Positions 30,983 to 45,039 of a stretch of 64,000 nucleotides of DNA are shown here, one piece after another. The stretch comes from Zanthoxylum bungeanum (taxonomy: Eukaryota; Streptophyta; Magnoliopsida; Sapindales; Rutaceae), in the NCBI GenBank assembly GCA_019454045.1, contig SKCR01015045.1, positions 1 to 64,000 of the forward strand. Reading direction: 5' to 3'. The notes under the pieces are model-generated. The model made no database searches. It was not told the DNA's origin and saw only the letters and a program-made list of their open reading frames with translations. The stretch's first letter is position 1; the number at the start of each line of letters is the position of its first letter. A program made the translations under genes and the position numbers.

Positions 30983-33367
30983 TGTAGGCTCTGCAATTTT
31001 GCATGTAAGTCCCAATGATGAGTCTCGAATGGAGACACTACCTTTTTAGTTACGGAAGACGCGGAAAGCGGTCGTCGGAAGGGAAGGGCCAAGAATTGGC
31101 ATTTTTGTTGGATTCGATTCGCTCGTTCAAGCTTCGGGTTCGCTCGTTCGGTCTCAATTTTAAAATCACCCTCGGCCCATTCCTCACAATCCCCTACACA
31201 CGCGAAACCAATTCCTTCACAAACCATTCCTTCACAAACCAAACAAATACTAAACAACAAATAGCCAAACACAACAGACAAAAACCATGCAACCACCCTC
31301 CAATAACCCTAAAAAACCAATAAACCTCACGACAATTCACAAACCACTCATTCACTACCCATAAACAAAACATCTCATGCAAACACTAACCACCAAATCA
31401 ACAAACCAATGTCACCCATTCCTACACCCATACACATCCAATTGCCAAGCATTATTCCCCTCACCCATGCACCCTTCATGCAAATCCATACCACCCATGA
31501 CCACCCTCCAGACCACCCATGCTTCACGTGAATAAAGAAAACCAATGCAACACCCAATAATAAACAAACACCCATACCACCCATAACCACTCATACAAAC
31601 ACCCATGCCATACCCATAAAACCACCCATGCCGCCCCTCTTTCCCTCTCTGACTTCAAAAAAACAACAACCATATAAGCCTACCATCTACACGCACAGGG
31701 GGGATCTCAGACAGCATCCATGCACCCTAACAAATAAACCCTTCTGAACATCTCTCAACTCTCGGCCATTACTCCTCCTTCACTGCCCAGAACCAGCACC
31801 ATTCAGCCCTCAACCAGGCCTCAATCTCACGCCAACAACCCCTGAAATCCAGCACCACTTCACGTAAAAAAAATAAGACGGCACACACTCACCTTGCCTC
31901 TTCACACTTAGCCTATCACAAAGCCATCACACATCCATTTGACAGCCCCTAACTTCTTTGCATCTCACGCCTACTGCCCCTCCTCACTGCAATCCCTTCC
32001 CTCGTTCACAGCCAAGACTCACGCAAGCAACAAAGAACCATCATCATCAAGACGATAACAACCCCTGCAACCTTGCATCTCACGGCCACTCTCTCATAAA
32101 CTCTATTCAACGTACAGCCCTGCACTCACCTTCAAGAGCCACCTAAACACTCATTCAAAACCTAAGCCTCTGCGCCACCTGCACCTTAAAATGCCCTCGC
32201 AGCCCACTGCTACTGAAACCATAAGCTACAAAGGTCACAGCTCGCCACTACCCCCTTCACACCGTGAACCCTAATGCCTTGCACGTTTAACACACCTTAA
32301 ACTATTCCTTACACTGCCACACACGTCCTTCATCAACAACCCACCTTCATGTGACACCCTGCACTGCAACAGACTTCACGCACATAGCACTCCATCCAGT
32401 AACCCTACTTCACGTATAGCCTTCACGCCAAACAGCCCAGAAATAACCCAAAATTGGCCCCCAAATCAACCTTAAATAGTAGCCAAAACCGAGATAAAAA
32501 GTCCCCAAAAACAGCGAAAATAGTGAACCTGAGAAAACAGCAAAACAGCGGACCCATGAAAATAGTGGGAACGATAACCCTTCTGACACTGTGGAACGCA
32601 CTCCCGGAAAGCGACTTAAAAGGTAAGACCTGAGGGCACCCTTTTATTTATTATCCTTTATTTTTAGTTATTTTATTATTTTATTTCGCATTAGTATTAT
32701 GAATTGGTGCATGATTTGATTTCCGGGTGAACGGAGCATGTGTTCTCTCTTGTGGTATATCGGATGGAAACCCGGACGTAAATTCTGTAGCCAAATCCGA
32801 ATGGACGGTATTGCGGTTTGCACTCAGGATACAATGCCACGTATCACTTGAGAGACACACGTATTTCGTTTCGTCCAAACTTGTATTTGCGCATGATTAG
32901 GTTGCTAGTATGTTATTTATTTCTTAAGCATGATTAGGTCGTTATTACGTTATTTCCCTACATATGTTATAGTTATTTACTTCGCAATAGGAGTTTTATC
33001 TACGTTTGCTTAGGTTGTTATTTAGTTTTCATGTTTGATAATTATCATGTTCGTTGTGTGATATTGTATGTTTGCCTTTATGAACGTGAACTAGATCTAG
33101 GTTAATCTCGGGCATGTATGTTGTGTAGACTTGGTTAAATTATTACACGAATCCGTTCATTACAAGTGGCATAAGTAAGGGACCATTCCGAACCCAACGG
33201 TTTGAGGTCTTCCCTTGCGAGGGGTGAGTGCGGCCTTAAATCATTTTCCCGGTTCACACCGGGTGGCGACTCCATTTTATTTCTCTAGTTTAGTCCCCCG
33301 CGGGCTACTCCATACTCCCAATCGGGCCGCGAGCCCGGAACAGCGTCGTCCATTTCTGTGTCCTACA
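30983..33367 (+). repeat. Right (3') LTR of the chimeric element
   Basis: 2385 bp uninterrupted copy, TGTAGGCTCTGC to GTGTCCTACA. It preserves the empty target site (CCTTG, 32277-32281) of the element nested in the left LTR. Followed by CCTGG. Confidence 0.93.
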
Positions 33368-33372
33368 CCTGG

Positions 33373-35890
33373 TTAGACATGCCATATCCAATATAGTTAA
33401 TTCATCATGCATGATATGTCATTATGCATATTATCATGTGTTAGTAGGTTAGAAACCTTAGAAATCCCGCCTGTAGATTCGGGATACACTTTTTATTTCA
33501 ACACTTTCTTTGTAAGATTAACTGAGTCACATGCAAATTTTGGTATTTTGACCCTAACCTTTGATCCCGATGTCCGATTTTAGTGATCGTTTTATGGTCA
33601 GAAAACATAGACCGAGACCTACAACTTTCATGTTGATTATATTTCCAAATTTAGATCAGACCTAGGTCAAATATACATGTTTTGGTAAGAAGAATAGTAA
33701 ATTTCAAGACTGGTTTAAATTTTGACATGTGGAATTATTTTAATCACACTTTATTACACAAAAAGCAGCCCCTTTTTGCTATAAATATAGTCACTATTCA
33801 TCATCCATCTCCATAAAAAAGCGAATTTGGGAGCCTCTCACTCCATTTCCACTTCATTTCTTGCTTCCATTTTTCTCATGCAAGTTTGATGTTTCCTCAA
33901 GCTCTTTCCAAGACAAGTAAGCTTCTATCATTATTTTCTTTAATTTCTTGGTATCAAGCAAGCATTTCTTCCATTCTCCATTTTTGAATTATATGAACTT
34001 TAGAATTTTATTTGTGCATTTTAGCCATGATTGAGTTGCTAGCATGTATTTTTATGTATTTCAAGAAGATGTGAGCATGGAATAAGCATTAATTATTGAA
34101 ATGCCCAATTTTTCCCCAAAAAGGTGGTCTTGGCCGAATCTATATGTTGTTAGGGGTTGAGTTTTTGATGATGATTGATGATTTTTCATGCTTAGAATTA
34201 TGTTTAGACATGATTTTGTCTTGATTGGAGTTGAAATTTAAAATGTTGTTAAATCCTCACCTTCGCCGAATGTATGGTGTGGATTGGGAATGTTTGATTT
34301 CCTTATTTTGGTTATGGAAATCATGTTCATGCATGTGTTATGATAGAACTATGCTTAATGTGGTATGGAATTCATGAATCCTTATTAGATAAGCCTTGGC
34401 CGATTCTTTAGGTTAAGTGTAAGTTTGATGTTGGCTTCTGTTGTATGTGTGGCATGATGATAAACATGAAAAATGTGTTATGCGTTGATGATACACTTGT
34501 GTATGGTGTGCCTTAGTCTTGTACGAATGGTTGGTTAGAGTGATATGGTCGATGGGCATTTGGTTTGATAAATAAATTTGGGCATTAGAGTAGTTGAATC
34601 AGCTACTTTGAAATATCCCATTAGCATGTCACGAGCATATCACGTCACGAGCACATTATGTTACATCACGAGCATGCCACTTCATGTGCATTAATAACTT
34701 AGTCAAGTTAAGCAGCAAGTCCATATAACTTAGGACGTTAAGTAAACAACTTAAGTTATCATGTTAGCTATATCAGCATCTATACAGCATGTTCATGCAT
34801 TCATGAAATTCATGAACACGTTCAGGATCAGTAGTTCAAGTATGCTAACCATACTTGAGCACACGTTACATTAGATACTTCACATGAGTCCTTCCAACAA
34901 TATTCATGCATGCTGGCAGCGAACGTCATTCTTTGAGTGGATGTTCTACCTCTCTTTTTCATATTTTTCAGTTACTTATGTTTTATTGATTCTATTTTCA
35001 ATTTACGTTTTCAATTCTTGTGATCAGTTAATATTCTTAGTTTATGCTTCCTTTTGTAATCAGTTTGTAATTCCATTATGTCTTCATTTGGAAATTTCAG
35101 TTCATGTTAATTGATTAATATATGTTTTCATTCCAAGCTCTCAATTTGTAACCCCATTTTACATATTTATTTCATGTATTTAGCTCACGTACTCATGTAT
35201 ATCTTCACTTTATATGTTAGCTCTCATATATAGTTTAGACATTCAGTTATAATTCTAGTTCATGCCAGTAATTCATGAATTAAGTTTCTAGTTTAATTTC
35301 ATTTGATGTTATGTATTATATGTTTAGGATTTATATTTCAGCATGTGAAAGTTCATGTTTCCTCATGCTCTCAATTTATGTAGTTCAATTGTTTAGCCAT
35401 GTATTCCGAAATTAGGATAGTCACGTTTTCATGTTCTTCATGTCATGTTCTACATGTAGTTTATGCCCTAGATTTCTAGTTAATGTTCTCAGGTTAGCCA
35501 CGTTATTTTCAAGTACAGTGGTGTTTCTCATATTTTTCATGTTATGTTATAGATTCTCAGTTTATGTTCTCATGGTAATCATGTAATTTTCAAGTCTTTC
35601 GCGTATCATGCATGCTAGATTTCATGTTATGTTTTTCAGTCTGCATGTTTATGTTTTATGATCTCAAAAATGATTTTTATGAAATTTAGATCATGATTTA
35701 GAAAATGATTTTATAAGTATTGTCTATGTTTTCACATCTCCAGTTTAGTGTCGTCCCCTCAAGTTTAGCATCTCGGGTTTGCTTGCCTTATGACACTGAT
35801 CACCCCTACAAGCTCATGTTCATGTGCACATTCCCCTGCTTATGCGATACTAGGCCCCCATAGGTAGATTTCATGCCCTCGGGTTACTAT
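33373..35890 (+). mobile_element. Older LTR-like sequence, part 2 (Del/Tekay-like by inference)
   Basis: Non-coding. If joined to 14799-14811 the start reads TGTAACACCCTAG|TTAGACATGCC. A core promoter is visible: GCTATAAATATAG (33778-33790), CATCATCCATCTCCAT about 25-30 bases on, and a donor-like CAAGACAAGTAAGC (33910-33923). From about 34600 come loosely repeated TCACGAGCA (34626-34680) and TTCATGTT/AGTTCATG motifs. The frame 34884-35114 is accidental. Lineage is uncertain because PBS and coding parts are not in view. Confidence 0.5.
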
Positions 35891-38391
35891 TGTAGACACA
35901 GAAATCCGGTGAGGCATGCTGTTCCGGGCTCGCGGCCCGATCGGGAGTACATAATAGCCCACGAGGGACTAAACAGGAGAATAATGGAGTCACCACCCGG
36001 TGTGAACCGGGAAATTATTTAAGGCCGCACTCACCCCTCGCACGGGAAGACCTCAAACCGTTGGGTTCGGAATGGTCCCTTACTTATGTCACTTGTAATG
36101 AACGGATTTGTGCAATTTTAACCAAGTCTACTCAACATACATTTGCAAAGGTGATCTAAACTCCTATAAGGCCTAAATCTAAGTTCGCATGCTTTAAAAG
36201 CTAGTTATCATAACGGCAAACCCATGATATCACACAATAAACATGTTGAATAGATAACGATCTAAACATGATGTAACTTAAATTCCTATTGTGAAAGGTA
36301 AATAACTAAGTCATGCTTAAAGGAAAACGTACTAGGCCAAATCATATTCCAAAGATAAATAATTTTCTAAACTATTAAATCATGCGACATAAAATAAATT
36401 ACATGCTTTCTAAGTCAGTAATTCATGCGAGGAAAATAAATTACATGTCTTTTAATTCATTAATTCATGCGAGGAAAATAAATTACATGTCTTTTAATTC
36501 ATTAATTCATAGGAAAAATAAATATCATGTGCCCTCAGGTCTAACCTTTTGTGTCGTCTGTCAGAAGTGCGTTACACGGCCGTTGGAACGGTTGATGCTC
36601 CGCAACTCCTCCGGTTCACTGGTTCAACATTTTCCTTCGCTGTTTCGCTGTTCGGGTCACTGTTTTCACTCTGTTTCACAGTGTTTCAGGGTGTTTTCTA
36701 GGCTATTTTAAGGGTCAGTTTTGTGGAAATCCTGGGCAGTAAAATAAGGCTGTTTCAGGCGTGATTTGGAGGGCAGTGCAGTGGCTATTTTGGGCGTGCA
36801 GTGGGGGATCTTGTGCGGCAGTTTGCGTGGCTGGCAGTGGGCTGTGACGAGGGTAGGTCAGGCTTGGCAGTGGGTGAGCTGCGTGTGAGTGTATTATGTG
36901 GCTATGCGTGAAGGGGCTTTTGACGTTAATTTGTTATGGCGTGAATGGGCTTTTGGCGTTGATTGTATTGAAGGGTAGGCTGATGCGTTGATTGTGTGGA
37001 GAGGCAGATCGGTGCATTGATTGCGTGGAGAGGCAGGTCAGTGCGCTGAGTGAGGGACGTGTTGGTCTGTGAGGGGGCTGGCGTAAGGCAAATTTTACTG
37101 CGTTGAAGGGTATGAGATGAGGTTGGCAGGTGGCATTGTGGAGGGTGATTAGCATGAAGGGAAGGGAGGCTTGTGGCTAGGCGATGTGGGACTGGGGTTT
37201 GGGCGTTGAAGTGATGGGGAACGTGAGGTTGGTTCAGGTCAGTGGGCGTGTTGGTGGGGGAAAATGAGGGCTTGGTTGAAGCGGCAACGTGAGGGATGTG
37301 AGTGTGTTGAGGCTGAGGCTGTTAGTGAAGGTAGTCTATGCGTGTATGGGCTTTAGTGTTTCTTGAGCTAGTGGTGAAGGGGCGTGAGAGAGTGGCAGTG
37401 AGTGGCGAGAAAGAGGGAAGTACGTGGGCTGATGCTTGAAGATGGGGTGATTATGGGCTAACGTGGCTGTGAGAAGGGTTTATGTGTTACAGCTTCAGGT
37501 TTGTGAGTGAAGAAGGTGGCTTGTGTTGCTTGGGGGATGAAGCCGTGTCTTATGGCTTTTTGAGTGGAGGATTTACGTATGTTCTAGGGAGAAAATGGGG
37601 GTAGTTTCACGTGGGTTAAGCCTAGCTAAGGGAAGAAGGGTTCATTTGGTTTCTCCTATTATAATGGTGGGTGGGGAATGGCTATTAAATTATGGTTTGG
37701 TGTTTGGTGAAATATGGGTGATGTGTTATTTATTAGGGAGGCCACCGATTAATAATGGAGAGATAGAGGTTATGATTGACTTTTGAAAAGGGAGGTGAGC
37801 TTTGTTGAATTTGGACGTGGAGGGCTAGGGTTCTTTAATTGGTTTTTGTCTTGTTGTTATTGTTTTGTTGAAAATAAAGGTATGTAGCATGTGCATGAAT
37901 GGTGGGTTATTAAATTGGTTTTGTTTCTTGGTGTTGGGTGTGAGGTGGCTTGAAGAGAGAGAATAGGTGGCTAGTTTTTTGTTTAATAGATGAGATGCAT
38001 GTGGGGTAAAGGTTTTGGATTATTTAATGGGTTTTGGATTGTAGTGTTTTGGAAAGTGGGGGAATGATAAGGCTTTGTTGAAATGGGTTCACGTGAGGCT
38101 TAGGGTTTGTGCATGGCTGGAAGTTGAAGGGGCACATGCATGAAAAGCTAGGGAGGGAGGATAGGCATGAGAAAGAGCGAGGATAGGGTTTTGGGCGGAG
38201 GATGATTTTAAAACGGAGGTCCAACGAGCAAACCTGAAGCTAAACAAGTGAATTAAATTCAACAAGATATCAATTCTTGACTATTCCTTTCTGACGACCG
38301 TTTTCCGTGACTTCCACGACTTAAAAGGTAGTGCCTCCGCACGAGGCTCATCATTAGGACTTACATGCAAAAATGCAATGCCTACAACTAT
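35886..38391 (-). mobile_element. Solo LTR related to the chimeric element, reverse strand
   Basis: LTR 35891-38386 (TGTAGACACAG ... ATGCCTACA), flanked by TSD ACTAT (35886-35890 and 38387-38391). Read on the minus strand it begins like 30983 (TGTAGGCATTGCATTTTTGC) and ends like 33367, including AACCCAACGGTTTGAGGTCTTCC and GGTTCACACCGGGTGGTGACTC. No internal region: product of LTR-LTR recombination. The G/T-rich centre is the reverse complement of the C-rich LTR centre. A motif ATTAATTCATGCGAGGAAAA is tandemly repeated at about 36415-36500. Confidence 0.92.
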
Positions 38392-39038
38392 ACTGGTGTG
38401 GTTTTTTATATTTTCAAAACATGTGCGAGCGTACGCGGAGGCAAATGCCCAATCTCAGTACGTCTTAGTACGTATGACGATGTGGGGGAGACGTCACAAT
38501 CTCGATCGTTGCATATATATATTTTAGCTCACGAATATAATATTATGAAATTCAGTCTTTTATACAAATCTATATATTCAGATTTAGTACATGATTATAT
38601 TTCAAGTTATATGTTTACAATATGTGACACAGCTTTTAGATCATGTACATGCATTGTAGATTTTCAATTATAATTTTCATATTTACATGTTTATCTATGT
38701 TTTAAAATTTATGCATCCATGTCATGTCAATTATAGCTTTATCCACGCATGTCATGTTTCTAGATATTCATGTCCAGCTAATGTAGTTGCAGAATCAGGC
38801 CAAGGTTATGCATGTTATGGTCATATAGATCCATTTTCATGTCAAGATTCTGAGTGTAGTTCATGTTATTATTTCAATCTATGTCATAGGATTTTAACTT
38901 ATGATGTCATATCATTCAAGTCGTATCTACGCCTTTCATATGTCAAATTTTTTTTTTTGAAATCGTTGGAAATCCCACCGCCAAACCACTCATTTCGGGT
39001 TTAAACGGAGCAGGTAAATTCCCTGACTGTCCTAGGCT
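38392..39038 (+). mobile_element. Older LTR-like sequence, part 3
   Basis: Continuation after the solo LTR; AT-rich with many TCATGT words and a T run at 38948-38958. The two frames at 38365-38673 and 38687-39004 have no domain and share composition with the surrounding non-coding DNA. Confidence 0.4.
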
Positions 39039-39043
39039 TTTAC

Positions 39044-39575
39044 TGTTAGGGTTGGTGCTCAGAGTGCCAATCCGGATTATATTTATGTCTGATTCATAAA
39101 TACGAGCAATTCTATTTTCCATAATATTACTAATTTAAGTGGTAGCACCATTGTCTTTTATAGACTTATTCGATCAAATTACGATTAGATATCTGATTAT
39201 GATTATATCGAAACTAAATCTAGTTTCGTGATACGTGTATATTAGACAAAGACCCAAGGATTTACAATATAGTGTGCAGTTACAACGTAGTTTGTAATTG
39301 ACATTGGGAAGCACACTATTAGATGTATATCCTTAAATAAAGTTCCTGGTCAAGATTTACTAACATGGATCGGTTAGTAAAATCCACTGAGACCAGGATA
39401 TGTCGTATATCGTGACTTGGTCCGATGGTTTATCCCAATGAACCATGAGTCTCGGGAGACTCATATAGACATGTACGTGTTTATTTGATAAGACACTGAA
39501 TGACTCACGGAAGATTTCCTAACAAATGGTACACCAACGTCAATAGGAATCTTCACGAGTTGAGCGAGCATAGTG
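39044..39575 (+). repeat. Left LTR of the LARD-like element, part 1
   Basis: Collinear with 58167-58695. Its last five bases, TAGTG, are the TSD of the next element. Confidence 0.9.
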
Positions 39576-41539
39576 TGTTGGACAATTATGACCCATAGCA
39601 TCACTATTTTTACAGAACATAGTGTTGTTGTACAAATTAACTATGTGACAAAGGAAATTACTCTTTTATCATTTGTAATTGGATTACCGGGATATATAAA
39701 TGATAAAAGTCCATATGATTAGTTCCAGATTAATAAGATATGAGACAGTATTAATCCACTAAGGTTTAATCATTAAAACATCCCTAGTCGTAGTATTATC
39801 GAGATTGGTCATCGATAATGCAGAATAGACTAGTATTGCACTTGTGCTCGTTGTGGGAGCATAACGACATAGTTCTCATATATTTAAGTATTGGATACTT
39901 ATGCAAGTGTGATAGGAGGTTGTGTTTACCGATGGTACGGAAATAGCTTCGCTCTGGATAGACCCCTCGGAATTCCATTGGTATTATGACTATGTGTCTA
40001 TGGAAGTCTGAATCAGGGTAGGTGTATTTGGTCTTAACCTGAGACTTGCATCGTTAATACTTGCGACAATCAATATACTTTGGTTTTGGTCGTCCAGGGC
40101 TTTAACAGCATCTGTGTACGCCTCTTCTGGGTATATTGAGAATCATAGTGTATTGGGTGTGATGCCAAGATGGAAGTATCACTCCAGTCATATGGAGATG
40201 ATGATCACGCAAGATACGGAACTAGTACTCTTTAGTACTGCAGTCATCAGGATAATATAACTAGGTAATGATTATCCGATTATAGAGACTAGTTACCAGA
40301 TATCTTATATATGCTTCGTACGGGGAAGACACAATTCCATCCTCAGGCCTTGCATGTGACATCCGATCCTGGATCGTAATACGCAATACTATGTATCCTT
40401 CGCCTGATACAGATTATATATATTCCTTTATGAATATTTCTAGAGAATTGGGTAGGCACGGTGATTTGCTAGAAGCCAACCATGTCTTGTAAATCGGTAA
40501 AAACATAGTACTATGTACGTACGTGTTCGGATAGTCCGACGATCGGATTTACTACCAACATATCCAGGGATCTCATGGGTCGCTTCCCGAAGATTCACCG
40601 ATGACGTATGACTCGGACATAATTAATCTGGGATTAATTATAAGAGAGAGAAAATTAATTTAGGATTAATTACGGAGATATTTTATCTGGGATAAAATAC
40701 TATTTGGAGAGAGAGAACAATTAATTTGGAATTAATCGATAAAATAATATATTCGATATATTAAACAAATGTAGATTTCGACGCGGAATTAAAATTAGAT
40801 TTTAATTCGGGCGAACGAGTTAATTTAGAATTAATTCACTAGCGACATGAATAGTAATTTTACAAGACATAATTATTTAATTAAATTTGATTTAATTACG
40901 TCGCAAGGGAAAATTCGTTAACTCAGAATTAGCGAACCCGAGCCCGAGATGTGTTGCGGGCCCACTCAAATTTTGAATCAAGTGGGGCCCACATGTCACA
41001 TCACCTAGTCAACTTTATCAACTTTATGTTGATAGAAGTATATGGGATTTTATAGTTGCTTGTTTCTTACACAAGCATTATTAAAGTTTGATGTGATAAT
41101 GACTTGTACCAATTTTTGAAAATTGGAAAATGGTATTTGGTTTTGGAAATCAAATTACACAACACACTTTTCTCTTCTCTTTCTTTTTCTCACCATGGCC
41201 GAATGGTCTTCTTCATTTTCTCTCAATTTTGGGAGTGAACCTAGGGTTCATTCTCTTTGATTTTAGATTCAAAAATCATGAATGCTAGCACATCCAAGGA
41301 TTCATTCAAAGGTGATAGGGAAACCAATCCTTGAGCTTGGAATCAACACTCAAAACTTGGAGCTTGAAGATCAACACAATGAGCACAACAAAGGGCTTGG
41401 CCGAAACTCAAGGAGGAAGATTTTTGTGTTCAACGTATCCAAAATCCGATCAAAGTGAGTATTTTCCGCATTCTTGCTTTGGTGTATTCACATGTTTCAT
41501 TGCTTAATTTGATCTTGGTTTGACCTAGAAAACCCAACA
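39576..41539 (+). repeat. 5' LTR of the full-length copia element
   Basis: 1964 bp; very similar to 47528-49488 by eye, so insertion is fairly recent relative to pol decay. Includes direct AT-rich TTAATTTRGGATTAAT-like short repeats at 40620-40880 and a donor-like AAAGTGAGTATTTT near the 3' end. Confidence 0.94.
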
Positions 41540-41540
41540 A

Positions 41541-44440
41541 TGGTATCAGAGTGGTTATTAAACATGAAATTGAAATTAAGGGTTCTTAACTTTAATTTGG
41601 GTATTTTTTATTTGAGCATGATTTAGGCAAATTGTTTGTTTGAGCATGCTATAATATGTTAACTTTGAGTTGTGCATGATCAATTTAAAGAAAAAAATTA
41701 ATTGGATTAATTTTCCCCAAATTTGAGGCTTGGCCGAATATGGATGGAACCCTAGGTCATGGTGATTTTTGAATTTTAGACAATTGGATATGTTTAAAAT
41801 GCATGGGATATATTAGTTTGTGATTTAATTTGATTAAAATCAAAATTGATATAAAAAGTCCCTAATTGCCGTGAGCCTTGTAAGCATGTTGGGATTGATT
41901 TTGCTTCAATTTGTGTTGGACATAAGTTGATTAATTAAAGCATGATTAATTGTGTAAATTGGTATTTATTTAGAAATGTTGATTTAAATAATTAATTATG
42001 GCTAATACACTTTAATTGATTAAATTATGATATTTAGAGTATTGGAATTTAATTAGTTGGGCTTAATTTGGAATTGGGCTAAAAATGTGTATTTGGGCTT
42101 AATGGGCTTGGTTGGGCCAAGTTGGTTTAGGTTAATTGGTTGGATCCAATTGGGCCTAAAACCATTTCCATAAAGTCCAAATATAATATATTGGGCCTTT
42201 ATAATTTAATTGGGCCTAATTGGCCTAAATTGATTTTTGTCAAAGGGTGATTCCTTATTGGGCTTTGGTTGCCAAAGTCCATGCCTTATAAATTAATTGA
42301 AAGCCCATTGGACTTTAATTAAATTGACATTGGATGTTAATTGGGATTTGAGACCCGTTAAGATTAGATTTAGAATCTAAGTCGCAAAGGCTCATTAATA
42401 AAGTGTAATTATTTAATTTGGAATTAAATAAAGAATTAGTATTGAATACAAATTAAATTGGATTTAATATTGTAGTTTGATATAATTCAAGAATTCATAC
42501 TTTGAGTACTTATTCTTAAACAAGTTGGACTCGCGCAAATCAAATCATTGTTTGAACATTGGATGATCATTAATCAAAGATTAATTAATTGGATTAGATT
42601 GATTGATAACATGCTTTATGTGAATACATGGATGTGATGTATGAATAATGTATATCGGATGGCTATTAGATGGGTGAGGGCAATTTTGGAAATTGTTGTA
42701 ATAAATTTAGAATTTATTAAATTGGACCTGCGTGTCCAGCCTCTTACCTCTTGATTCTTTGTATTTCTCTTCTCACCTATTCCCTCAATGTAAATGAGGT
42801 TTCTTTAGAAGTGTTATGTAATTCGGTAGAAGTAAGATTTGTGCTAGCAGCGGAGAGAGAGAGAAGAGGGAGAAATTTGTTCTAGGAACAAAATGTTTTA
42901 TATATCCATCCACATATCATTATTAATTTATTTACCGAGCCTTATTATGCTTTTAGAATGCATGTTTAAGGGTGTATGATGAGACCTAATCAAAGATAAT
43001 TAATTGGTTGCAAATTACGCGAAAAACCCTCAACAAATATTAAACGTTTTCCTTCCATTGCGTGATTCTCTCTCAAGATCCAAGATTGGCACTGGTTTGT
43101 TGGCCAAAGTCGAGACCTTTGTCCATCGCGGATGTGTTTGAATCATGAAGGCTTTGTTCCATATCGCATGTCTTGTCCAAGTTGTATTTTTTGGCCAAAG
43201 TCAAGATCACTTCTTGTCCATCGACATCGATTACGAAGCTTTCCAAAGTCAATGGGTCCCGCTTAACTGGAATCATTAAGCTTGTTGTGCCAAAGCCAAA
43301 GCTTAGTTGATTCAGAGGAAAAAAGTTAGGGAATATATCGGATATATTGGCATATATTAGATATATGTTTCGGACTTGGATGTCCACCTACTGGATCTAG
43401 GAATTGGATGAGATCCAATGATCTTAGAGATCTACCTAGTTAAATATCATACAACTTGTGGCCAAAGTCAAGGTTGTGTGTTATTTAACGGCATCCTAGC
43501 CCACTAGGAAACTAGGTTTCCCGAGTACTCAACAGAGGGTTAGAGGCTCGCCGAAAAATAGTGGGAGGCAAGTATTAATTTGTAATTTCGTTTAGATAGT
43601 TGCCAATACGAGCTCATTTCATTTTTCGTCATATTTAAATATAAATATATTAGTTGGACTAATATTTAATTGTGTTTTAAAATTAAACAGTTAGACTGTA
43701 TTCAAACTACTTCAATTTATAGTTGATTGTATAATTAGATTATAGTAATCAATATATTTGAATTTAACCAATCAATTATAGTTGATTATATAGTTAGACT
43801 ATAGTAATCATTATAATCAATAGTACCCGAAATCGTTGATTGGATAGTTGGACTATTGAAATCAAGATAACTGAAAGATTAGCGTTTAGAACATAATCCT
43901 GGGTGAAGATGTTTTTAAACGGCTTTAATTTTCAGATTGGGAATAAAACCTCAGGATAGTCCTGGGAACTGAGAAGTTATTCTATTTGATAGAGTGACAT
44001 CTTGTGCCTAAGCCCGGAGTTGAGCAAATAGTGGAGCATGAGTTTTGGATGACTCATGGTGATGATAACTTTAGTGCTCAATCCTTTAAGCTTACCGCAA
44101 TAACACTTTAATTTTGTCATCAAATTAAGGATTAGATCCTTGTACCATGATGATAAAATTAAAGATCTTCATAGATTTATTCTTAGATCTTAGAAGTACA
44201 AATTGAAAAAGAAGCTCTTTCGCTCGCGTTAGTCAGAGGGTACATGTCGTGCACTAGGTGTCGCAGATGATTGCTGACATCGATCAGCTAGGTTAGTTGG
44301 GCATTACCTACGTGGCCGAGACTACCAAAGATTTGATCTTATAGTCTCTACCCGAAAGCTGGGCAGGTTCATTTTGAACCGAGAGTAAACTCTTCGAGAG
44401 TTGATGGCTATGCTCTAAGAGGCAGAGCCAGAGCTTCTAA
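41541..44440 (+). other. Long leader of the copia element
   Basis: PBS then about 2.9 kb without convincing gag. The word GCCAAAG recurs in context at 42271, 43103, 43194, 43287 and 43461, with TCCAAAG at 43242; it resembles the GTGCCAAAGC repeats in the leader of the host element. The minus-strand frame 43073-43387 covers these repeats and has no domain. Part of 43900-44440 is probably degraded gag (QLG..LGIT-like phrases cannot be read reliably). Confidence 0.6.
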
Positions 44441-44640
44441 AAGGGGCAAAGGCAAAATCATCACAGTCTTCTGGGAAGACAAAGGACATATCCCAAGATG
44501 TCTGCCTAAAATGTGGCAAACGGGGTCACTGGATGCGTGACTGCCGTATGGACAAGGCATACATAAAGGAAGTGAAGGTGGGGCGAGGCTCCGGCTTCAA
44601 GTATGTTTGTCATAAGCATGTTCACTATTAGTTTCAAAAT
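44440..44640 (+). pseudogene. Copia gag zinc knuckle and start of protease region
   Basis: Reads QDVCLKCGKRGHWMRDCRMD with a CX2CX4HX4C zinc knuckle at 44503-44544, preceded by a Lys/Ser-rich stretch and followed by KYVCHKH. The nucleocapsid motif binds the element RNA. The protease that follows is not legible past a few residues. Confidence 0.85.
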
Positions 44641-45039
44641 TGGATTTTGATACTAGATGTGGTATATAGATATGTACTGATGTGCGGAATCTGCTGATTA
44701 GCAGGATACTGACTTCAGTTGAGATCAACCTACGAGTCGAAAACGGGACGAGAGTCAATGTTTTAACCGTAGAATCCTAAGTTTAGGAACTACCCTTTGG
44801 GAATGTACTTAAATTAGGAAATTGTTATAATGTACCTAGTTTGACTAGAAACATTATCTCTATATCTAAGTTTAAACCGTTGCGGGTATACCTTTATATT
44901 CTAGAACATTAAGTGCTTTATTTTATAAAGATGATATTGAGATAAACACATTAGATGTGAATAACAGTATTATATTTTGAATATAAATAAATCTCAAACG
45001 TATGACATGACAAATAAATAGCTCAAACTGATTTAATCA

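Larger units (their letters stand above)
14812..33367 (+). mobile_element. Chimeric gypsy element with LOG copy and 3' satellite array
   Basis: Element of 18.6 kb (about 11.5 kb without its nested guest). LTRs begin TGTAGG and end GTGTCCTACA; left LTR 14812-24300 (interrupted by 16115-23206), right LTR 30983-33367; flanks CCTAG and CCTGG are a TSD with one change. PBS TCTAGCGACTCCACTGGGG at 24302-24320; PPT AAAGTGGGGGCGAC at 30969-30982. The interior lacks gag and nearly all pol; it holds a reverse transcriptase vestige, a shared LOG cassette, an Athila-like 3' untranslated block and 2.9 kb of tandem repeats. The PBS and the repeat-rich 3' region suggest the Tat group, while 25490-27905 resembles Athila-like elements, hence the chimera. 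Confidence 0.85.

Noticed and set aside
34884..35114. ORF of 76 codons with hydrophobic segment
   Set aside because: T-rich non-coding LTR-like DNA; hydrophobic Phe/Leu/Tyr runs are what such composition produces.
43073..43387. Minus-strand ORF of 104 codons
   Set aside because: Covers the GCCAAAG-repeat leader of the copia element; no domain, wrong strand for the element.
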